Positions 57,804-64,000 of a DNA stretch of 64,000 bases are shown here, one piece after another (position 1 is the first letter of the stretch; every line of letters begins with the position of its first letter). A model generated the notes under the pieces. It was given only the letters and a program-made list of their open reading frames with translations, had not been told where the DNA came from and did not search any database. The translations under genes were made by a program, and so were the position numbers. The DNA is from Streptomyces sp. SCSIO 30461 (lineage in GTDB: Bacteria > Actinomycetota > Actinomycetes > Streptomycetales > Streptomycetaceae): positions 3,340,001 through 3,404,000 of the forward strand of contig NZ_CP146101.1 in assembly GCF_037023745.1 (NCBI RefSeq), read 5' to 3'.

Positions 57804-59017
57804 CCGGGATGGCGCTGGCGGCCCTGGCCGCAGCTGCGGCAGTCCTGCTGGTGGCAGGCTTCGGGCTCGGCCGGTTCACCGCACGGCGGGGCACCGGCAA
57901 CGGCCCCGACCCCGGGCTCGGCACACCGGTCGAACATGCCACCTTCCACACCCTGTACACCGCGTCGCTCGCCGCCCCGCCGCTGCGGTCCGGGCTCACA
58001 GAGGACACCGCCCGCAAGGCGTCCCGGCGACTGCGCCCGCTGCTGGGCACCGAGGTGCTCTGCCTGACCGACCGCGAACGGGTCCTTGCCTGGGACGGTC
58101 CGGGCGCCGAGCACCATGAGGAGTGGGCGATGGCGCGCGTGGCGGAGGTCCTGGAGTCGGGGCGCGGCCAGAGCGTGCGCACCGGGTGCGCCATCCCTGA
58201 CTGCCCGCTGCGCTGGGCCGTCATCGCCCCGCTCACCGGCGAGGAAGGGGTACTCGGCACCCTCGTCGCCTACGGCTCCCGAGAGTCCGCGGTGCTGCTG
58301 CGCGCCGCAACCGAGGTCGCCCGCTGGGTGTCCGTGCAGTTGGAGCTGGCCGAGCTCGACCGCTCGCGCACCCGGCTGATCGAGGCGGAGATACGAGCCC
58401 TGCGCGCGCAGATCTCACCGCACTTCATCTTCAACTCGCTCGCCGCCATCGCCTCCTTCGTGCGTACCGACCCCGAGCGCGCCCGTGAACTGCTGCTGGA
58501 GTTCGCCGACTTCACCCGCTACTCGTTCCGCAGACACGGGGACTTCACTCAGCTCGCCGACGAACTGCGCTGTATCGAGCAGTATCTGGCGCTGGCCGGT
58601 GCCCGGTTCGGGGACCGTCTCAAGGTGACCCTCCAGATCGCTCCCGAGGTGCTACCGGTCGCCCTGCCCTTCCTGTGCCTTCAGCCGCTGGTCGAGAACG
58701 CCGTCAAACACGGCCTTGAGGACTCGGGGCAGGAGTGCCGTATCTCGATCTCCGCCAGGGACGCGGGCGCCGAGGCCGTGGTCGTGGTCGAGGACGACGG
58801 GGTCGGCATGGACCCGGCCGAGCTGCGCCGGATACTCGCCGGTGAGCCGGGCCGCTCGCCCGGCATCGGGCTGTGCAATGTGGACGACCGGCTCCGACAG
58901 GTCTATGGCGACGACTACGGCCTGGTCATCGAGACGGGCGTCGGGGCGGGCATGAAGATCACAGCCAGGGTCCCCAAGTACCACGCGGGTGTGCACATGG
59001 GCTCAGGCGCACCCTGA
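57800..59017 (+). CDS. LytS-type sensor histidine kinase
   Basis: 405 residues from ATG 57800 in an ATGA overlap with the symporter, with GGGAGG upstream. One membrane helix (~5-25), a GAF-like domain (~50-190), then a His_kinase domain with His208 in AQISPHFIFNSLAAI and a GHKL ATPase (QPLVENAVKHGLED, DDGVGMD, GIGLCNVDDRLRQVYG). Its partner should be the LytTR regulator at 54611. Kinase-symporter-regulator grouping resembles nutrient-sensing systems such as BtsSR/PyrSR of E. coli (pyruvate), with the symporter perhaps a co-sensor. Confidence 0.9.
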   Translation: MTGMALAALAAAAAVLLVAGFGLGRFTARRGTGNGPDPGLGTPVEHATFHTLYTASLAAPPLRSGLTEDTARKASRRLRPLLGTEVLCLTDRERVLAWDGPGAEHHEEWAMARVAEVLESGRGQSVRTGCAIPDCPLRWAVIAPLTGEEGVLGTLVAYGSRESAVLLRAATEVARWVSVQLELAELDRSRTRLIEAEIRALRAQISPHFIFNSLAAIASFVRTDPERARELLLEFADFTRYSFRRHGDFTQLADELRCIEQYLALAGARFGDRLKVTLQIAPEVLPVALPFLCLQPLVENAVKHGLEDSGQECRISISARDAGAEAVVVVEDDGVGMDPAELRRILAGEPGRSPGIGLCNVDDRLRQVYGDDYGLVIETGVGAGMKITARVPKYHAGVHMGSGAP

Positions 59018-59129
59018 AGGACGCCCCGGGTGTCCGCCGTGCGGTCGGCTCCTGGGCCCGAGACTGGGCACAGCGGCCGTGGCGGCGCCGGTCCGGACCG
59101 ACCGGCTGAGGGCGGGTCCTGAACCGGAT

Positions 59130-59156
59130 GCGCCGGGCGGGCCCCGGGCCCGGCGC
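59130..59156. terminator. Perfect 9-bp hairpin between convergent genes
   Basis: GCGCCGGGC, 9-base loop, GCCCGGCGC, between lytS and the convergent hypothetical gene. Confidence 0.65.
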
Positions 59157-59165
59157 GCACGCGTC

Positions 59166-59702
59166 TCAGTACAGATGCATCGCCAGATGTCCGAGCGGCA
59201 GTCCGAGGCGCCACGCGGGCGTCCACACCTGCTCCGACTCGTCGACGGCCGGATCCTCCTGGGGCAGTGCCGGCGGCCAGAGCCCCGACTGGTCACCCAG
59301 GTCTGCGGCGAGCACCTCGGTGTGCTGCAGCCACCGCCAGGTGTCCCGGGCGAGCTCAAGGTCCGCGTCGGGACCGGTGACATCGCACTCGAACGCCTCG
59401 AGCACACCGATACGTTCGCGCACCCACTGCGGCCACGGGTGCCCGTACGCCGTACGGGTCAGCCACTCGTCCAGCCTGGTCACCGTGCGGACACCGGTGG
59501 CGGGTTCATCGGCCCCACCGCACAGATAGATAGTCAGAGCCAGTGTGGCCCGGCCCGCTCTGAACTCGACCGTACCGGTCTCCACCAAGCCGCCGGTGCG
59601 CAGCAGCTCATCGGCCACGTACTCGGCACACAGCCAGGCCATGGGGACCGCCAGACCGTCTCCACCGGTGCCGTTCGTACCCTCGGGCAGCACTCTCTCC
59701 AC
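59166..59702 (-). CDS. Hypothetical protein, unclear start
   Basis: 178 residues from GTG 59702. A soluble mixed protein (VPMAWLCAEYVADELLRTGG, RTVTRLDEWLTRTAYGHPWP, DLELARDTWRWLQHTEVLAA); I do not recognise the family. The frame stays open upstream for ~55 codons with coding-like sequence close to GTG 59702 (RWRLVFETRAEHVREKVERV) but contains no ATG, GTG or TTG. The true start may therefore be hidden by a frameshift, or the extension is chance. Confidence 0.65.
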   Translation of the reverse strand: MERVLPEGTNGTGGDGLAVPMAWLCAEYVADELLRTGGLVETGTVEFRAGRATLALTIYLCGGADEPATGVRTVTRLDEWLTRTAYGHPWPQWVRERIGVLEAFECDVTGPDADLELARDTWRWLQHTEVLAADLGDQSGLWPPALPQEDPAVDESEQVWTPAWRLGLPLGHLAMHLY

Positions 59703-59914
59703 CTTCTCCCGGACATGCTCGGCGCGGGTCTCGAAGACGAGCCTCCACCGAGAAACACGCGTCAGGGCCGCTCTTTGCTCAACTCGAGCGGCGGATTCCG
59801 AATCCTGTCGGCACGGGCCGTTGCACCAGGGGGACCAGACCGGTGAAGGGGTGACCGGGACTGGAGTGAGCCGCCCACCGGCGGTTCGGTACGACGGTCC
59901 TCACGCGGCGGCCG

Positions 59915-60457
59915 TTACGCGGCGACGGCGGGAGCGGCGGCCGCGCGGTGGTATCCGGGCAGCGACCTGGCGAGCTGACGCAGCGCGTAGTGGGAACGCG
60001 ACTTGACCGTGCCGGCCGGGATGCCGAGCGCCCGGGCGGCCTCCGCCACGCTGCGCCCCTGAAAGTAGATCTGCACCAGCACCGCACGGTGCTCGGGGCT
60101 CAGAGACCGCACCGCGGCCCGTACATCCAGTGCGGCGACCGCCCGGTCGGTCGGATCCGCGGGGTCCGGGGTCCCGGCGAGCACAGCGACGCCGATCTCG
60201 GTGGGCCGGGCCAGCCGGGAACGGCGGGCGTCGATCGCGAGCCGTCGCGCGACGGTGAACAGCCACGGCCGCATCGACTCGTACGGCGCGGCGAACGCCT
60301 CGGGGTGCTGCCAGGCCCGGACCAGGGTCTCCTGGAGCAGGTCCTCGGCCCGCTGCCGGTCCCCGCACGTCAGGCCGAGCAGGAAGTGCAGCAGGGCGGG
60401 ACCGTGTTCGCGCTTCAGCTCCGCCAGCGCCCGCTCGTCGGTCGTCGCCGTCCCCAT
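59915..60457 (-). CDS. ECF RNA polymerase sigma factor
   Basis: 180 residues from ATG 60457 with GGAGG upstream. Region 2: LLHFLLGLTCGDRQRAEDLL, QETLVRAWQ, RPWLFTVARRLAIDARRSR. Region 4: LSPEHRAVLVQIYFQGRSVA, EAARALGIPAGTVKSRSHYA. Short Ala-rich tail. It is divergent from lysX. No anti-sigma gene is adjacent; the zinc anti-sigma at 53655 is a candidate partner. Confidence 0.92.
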   Translation of the reverse strand: MGTATTDERALAELKREHGPALLHFLLGLTCGDRQRAEDLLQETLVRAWQHPEAFAAPYESMRPWLFTVARRLAIDARRSRLARPTEIGVAVLAGTPDPADPTDRAVAALDVRAAVRSLSPEHRAVLVQIYFQGRSVAEAARALGIPAGTVKSRSHYALRQLARSLPGYHRAAAAPAVAA

Positions 60458-60700
60458 CGTCGCCTCCGGTCCGTTTCCGATGTGTCCAGGTGCGTATCCG
60501 AACGCATCGAGGGCCGGAACGACAGCCGACGCACGCCGATGTGCGCCGAGTGGTCCGTACGGGGAGGTGAACGGCGCGTTGAGCGGTTGACCGGGCGGCG
60601 AGTGCCCGATCCCGGCGCCGCCCGCGCCGAACCGTAGGGGGAGCCGTTGTGCTTCGCCGCCGACAGGCGCCCCGGCACAGGTCTCCCTAGAGTGCGGAAC

Positions 60701-63700
60701 ATGAGTGTCAGCGCGGCGGAGCGCTCGGCCTTCACCCGGAGCGGCTTCACGGCGAAGGTGCCGGGCGGCTTCGCGATGTTCTTCGCCCTGCTCGGAGTGT
60801 TCTGCGCGCTGCTCGCGCTGATCGCCCCACTGCGCAGGCTGCTGCGGCCCCTGGTGGTGTTCCTCGACGAGAACGTCGTGCCGGTCAGCGCCAACCTCGC
60901 CTACGCCGTCTTCCTGCTGCTGCTCGCCGGAGCCATCGGCGCCCGCAAGAAGGTCGCCTGGTGGCTGGTCGTCGTATACCTCGTGCTGATCGCGGTCGCC
61001 GACGTCCTGACCGTCGCCGTCGGCCGGTACTGGGAGGTGGTCCCCAATCTCCTGGTGTGCGTGGCCGCCTTCGTGCTGCTGGTCGCCGCCCGGCGCGAGT
61101 TCTACGCGCGGACCCGGCGCGCGGCGCTCCGGCGCGCCGTCGCCGTGCTGGTGGTCGGGCTCGCCGCCGGTGTGCTGGTCGGCTGGGGGCTCGTCGAGGT
61201 CTTCCCCGGCACCCTCGTGGCCGGACAGCGGTTGCTCTGGTCCGCCGACCGGGTGCTCGGCGGACTCGCATCCGGTCGGCAGTTCGACGGCACTCCGCCC
61301 CGAGCGCTCTACTTCCTCCTGGGCCTCTTCGGCGCACTCGCCCTGCTGAACTCAGCTGCCACGCTCTTCCGTTCCCAGCGGATGGAAGCGGCACTGCACG
61401 GGGACGAGGAGCCCCGTATCCGCGCGCTGCTCGGCGCCTACGGTTCGCAGGACTCGCTCGGCTACTTCGCCACACGGCGCGACAAGGCCGTCGTGTTCGC
61501 CCCGAACGGCAAGGCGGCCGTCACCTACCGGGTCGAGGCAGGGGTGGCCCTGGCCAGTGGCGACCCGGTGGGGGACAAGGGGGCGTGGACACCCGCGATC
61601 GAGGGCTGGCTGGACGTCGCCCGCCGCCATGCCTGGGTGCCCGCCGTGATGGGCGCGTCCGAGGACGGCGCCAGGGCGTACGGGCGGTCAGGGCTCGGTG
61701 CGATCCAACTCGGTGACGAGGCGATCCTTTACGTGGACCGCTTCGATCTCGACGGCCGCGATATGCGGGTCACCCGGCAGGCCGTCCACCGGGTGCGCAG
61801 GCTCGGCGCCACGGTGCGGGTGCGTCGGCACTCCGCGCTGAACGACGAGGAGATGGGGCGGGTCATCGACCGCGCCGACGCGTGGCGGGACACCGAGACT
61901 GAGCGCGGGTTCTCCATGGCGCTCGACCGGCTCGGCGATCCCGCGGACGGTGACTGCCTGCTGGTGGAGGCATTCGACGGCGATTCCGCGGCGGCCGGGA
62001 CCAGGCTGATCGCGCTGCTCTCCTTCGTACCGTGGGGACGTGACGGCGTCTCGCTCGACGTGATGCGCCGCGACCGCGACAGCGCCCCGAACGGCATCAT
62101 GGAGTTCATGGTGGCGGAGCTGTGCGCGCAGGCCCCGCAGTCCGGCATCCGGCGCATCTCGCTGAACTTCGCCGTGTTCCGCGCCGCCTTCGAGGAAGGC
62201 GCCCGGATCGGCGCGGGACCCGTGCTGAGGGCCTGGCGCAGGCTGCTGCTGTTCTTTTCGCGGTGGTGGCAGTTGGAGGCCCTGTACCGCTCCAACGTCA
62301 AGTACCGGCCCTCGTGGTATCCCCGGTTCCTCTGCTACGGGGACGCGGGCGCCCTTGCCCGTATCGGTCTCGCGTCCGCGATCGCCGAGGGCTTCGTCTC
62401 CGTACCGAGTCTGCGCAGGCTCCGGGGCAACGGGCGACGGCACGCGGTGAGCGGACCGGTGGCCGGGACCGAGGGGCTGCCCGCCATCGAGACGCTGGAT
62501 CTGGCCGGGCCCGACACCGTACGCCCGATGGGGGAGCGGCGGATGGCGGAGCAGACCCGTATCAGGCACCGCAAACTCGAATGGCTGCGCGAACAGGGTG
62601 TCGACCCCTACCCCGTCGGGGTCGCCGGCCCCACCGCCACCCTCGCCGCGGTCCGTTCCGGGCACCCTTCCCCGTTGCCCGGGACGCACACCGGGGAGCA
62701 CGCCACCGTGGCCGGGCGAGTGATGGCCGTACGAGACTTCGGGGGCATCGTCTTCGCCGTGCTCCGGGACTGGTCAGGCGACCTCCAGATCGCCTTCACC
62801 CGTCAGGACTCCGGCACCGCGGCACTCGACGCGTTCCGTGCGGAAGCGGACCTCGGCGACCACATCACCGCCACCGGTGAGATCGGGGCAAGTGACCGCG
62901 GCGAGCTCACCCTCTTCGCCGTGTCCTGGCAGCTCACCGCCAAGTGCCTTCGTCCGCTTCCGGACAAGCACCGCGGCCTCGCCGATCCAGAGGCCCGGGT
63001 CCGACGGCGCTACCTCGACCTCGTCGTGCGGCCGGACGCCCGCGCCGTCGTACGGGCCAGGTCCGCCGCGGTCCAGGCGCTGCGCCAGGGTCTGCTGGAT
63101 CGCGGCTACCTGGAGGTCGAGACGCCGATGCTCCAGCAGATTCACGGCGGAGCCAACGCCCGGCCCTTCACCACCCACATCAACGCCTACGACCTCGACC
63201 TCTATCTGCGTATCGCGCCGGAGCTCTACCTCAAACGGCTGTGCGTCGGCGGTCTGGAGAAGGTCTTCGAACTGGGCCGCACCTTCCGCAACGAAGGGGT
63301 CTCCTACAAGCACAATCCCGAGTTCACGATGCTGGAGGCGTATCAGGCCTTCGCCGACTACGACGTGATGCTCGATCTGGCCCGCGAACTCATCCAGGGC
63401 GCCGCCACTGCGGCGTTCGGGTCGCCCGTCGCACACAAGGCGGGACCCGACGGAACGCTCGCCGCCCACGACATCTCCGGGAGCTGGCCCGTCAAGACGG
63501 TCTACGGGGCGCTGTCGGAGGCACTCGGCGAAGAGGTCGGGGCCGACACCGGTGAGGACGACCTGCGCAGGCTGTGCGACACGGCCGGAATCCCTCACAC
63601 ACCCGAAGACACCCGGGGCGATGTGGTGCTGGAGATGTACGAGCGGCTGGTCGAGGAGAGGACCGAGCTGCCGACCTTCTACAAGGACTTCCCCACGGAT

Positions 63701-64000
63701 GTCTCCCCGCTCACCCGCCAGCACCGCCGGGACCCGCGCCTCGCCGAACGCTGGGACCTCGTCGCCTTCGGCACCGAGCTGGGCACCGCCTACTCGGAGC
63801 TCACAGACCCGGTCGAACAGCGCCGCCGCCTCACCGCCCAGTCACTGCTCGCCGCCGACGGTGACCCGGAGGCCATGGAGCTCGACGAGGACTTCCTGGA
63901 CGCACTGGAGTACGCGATGCCGCCGACCGGGGGGCTCGGCATCGGAGTGGACCGGCTGGTGATGTTCCTGACCGGGCTCACCATCCGCGAGACGCTGCCG
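60701..64000 (+). CDS. lysX: LysX: lysyl-tRNA synthetase fused to phosphatidylglycerol lysyltransferase (3' end outside window)
   Basis: The frame from ATG 60701 is open to the last base, giving 1100 residues. Residues ~20-240 hold about six membrane helices, ~240-560 an MprF/DUF2156 lysyltransferase domain ([53 protein letters not shown]), and ~600-1100 a class II lysyl-tRNA synthetase with OB-fold, [40 protein letters not shown] and motif 3 [12 protein letters not shown]. It ends at IRETLP, so only a short tail is missing. LysX adds lysine to phosphatidylglycerol, giving resistance to cationic peptides. Confidence 0.95.
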   Translation, partial: MSVSAAERSAFTRSGFTAKVPGGFAMFFALLGVFCALLALIAPLRRLLRPLVVFLDENVVPVSANLAYAVFLLLLAGAIGARKKVAWWLVVVYLVLIAVADVLTVAVGRYWEVVPNLLVCVAAFVLLVAARREFYARTRRAALRRAVAVLVVGLAAGVLVGWGLVEVFPGTLVAGQRLLWSADRVLGGLASGRQFDGTPPRALYFLLGLFGALALLNSAATLFRSQRMEAALHGDEEPRIRALLGAYGSQDSLGYFATRRDKAVVFAPNGKAAVTYRVEAGVALASGDPVGDKGAWTPAIEGWLDVARRHAWVPAVMGASEDGARAYGRSGLGAIQLGDEAILYVDRFDLDGRDMRVTRQAVHRVRRLGATVRVRRHSALNDEEMGRVIDRADAWRDTETERGFSMALDRLGDPADGDCLLVEAFDGDSAAAGTRLIALLSFVPWGRDGVSLDVMRRDRDSAPNGIMEFMVAELCAQAPQSGIRRISLNFAVFRAAFEEGARIGAGPVLRAWRRLLLFFSRWWQLEALYRSNVKYRPSWYPRFLCYGDAGALARIGLASAIAEGFVSVPSLRRLRGNGRRHAVSGPVAGTEGLPAIETLDLAGPDTVRPMGERRMAEQTRIRHRKLEWLREQGVDPYPVGVAGPTATLAAVRSGHPSPLPGTHTGEHATVAGRVMAVRDFGGIVFAVLRDWSGDLQIAFTRQDSGTAALDAFRAEADLGDHITATGEIGASDRGELTLFAVSWQLTAKCLRPLPDKHRGLADPEARVRRRYLDLVVRPDARAVVRARSAAVQALRQGLLDRGYLEVETPMLQQIHGGANARPFTTHINAYDLDLYLRIAPELYLKRLCVGGLEKVFELGRTFRNEGVSYKHNPEFTMLEAYQAFADYDVMLDLARELIQGAATAAFGSPVAHKAGPDGTLAAHDISGSWPVKTVYGALSEALGEEVGADTGEDDLRRLCDTAGIPHTPEDTRGDVVLEMYERLVEERTELPTFYKDFPTDVSPLTRQHRRDPRLAERWDLVAFGTELGTAYSELTDPVEQRRRLTAQSLLAADGDPEAMELDEDFLDALEYAMPPTGGLGIGVDRLVMFLTGLTIRETLP

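Overview
The window is high-GC actinobacterial DNA, almost certainly Streptomyces or a close relative. The evidence is the strong G/C bias at third codon positions, frequent GTG starts, GGAGG-type ribosome sites, a sigma-B-like sigma factor with a GNNT-N15-GGGTAC promoter, and Streptomyces-typical families (DUF1876, DUF317, DUF6777, LysX, several SpoIIE/STAS/HATPase regulators). No tRNA, rRNA or CRISPR array was seen.

Left part (1-16.7 kb): the 3' part of an ABC exporter, a small Gly/Tyr-repeat secreted protein, a TetR-AidB pair, a DUF1876 protein, then a probable two-gene minus-strand unit coding a RhoGDI-fold protein and a lone cyclic-nucleotide-binding domain. Next comes a signalling block: STAS antagonist, RsbW-like ATPase, soluble seven-HAMP hybrid kinase, ANTAR-GAF-PAS-SpoIIE phosphatase, CBS protein and the sigma-B-like factor. 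Together these look like a partner-switching stress circuit.

Middle part (16.9-37.6 kb) is accessory DNA. It holds a chimera of a methyltransferase fragment, an IS630 remnant and a TetR; a decayed thioesterase; and a complete four-gene Wadjet type II anti-plasmid system (jetABCD, 19.45-27.78 kb). Beyond that lies gene debris (DUF317, VOC, IS3, IS256, integrase and TPR fragments), a 198-bp MITE-like repeat, and three intact genes for exported proteins (M1 peptidase, GH25 lysozyme, Tat-exported PLP enzyme). A hairpin element with compensatory stem changes occurs twice, just after jetD and just before panD, and so brackets most of the debris.

Right part (37.6-64 kb) returns to core-like genes: panD, gnd, an Rpf/LysM/M23 cell-wall enzyme, a DMT transporter divergent from a FhuF-like Fe-S protein across a perfect 12-bp inverted repeat, and an unusual zinc-knuckle SDR followed by a 56-residue peptide gene. 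Then follow a lipase-maturation-factor-like membrane protein, a DUF6777 lipoprotein, a PAS-GAF-SpoIIE-HATPase regulator, a WS/DGAT acyltransferase, an Fpg/Nei glycosylase and an anti-sigma factor. The end holds a LytTR regulator / DUF485 / sodium:solute symporter / LytS kinase locus, an ECF sigma factor, and lysX (MprF-like domain fused to lysyl-tRNA synthetase), which runs off the right edge a few codons before its expected end.

All family names come from reading the translations; no database search was run.
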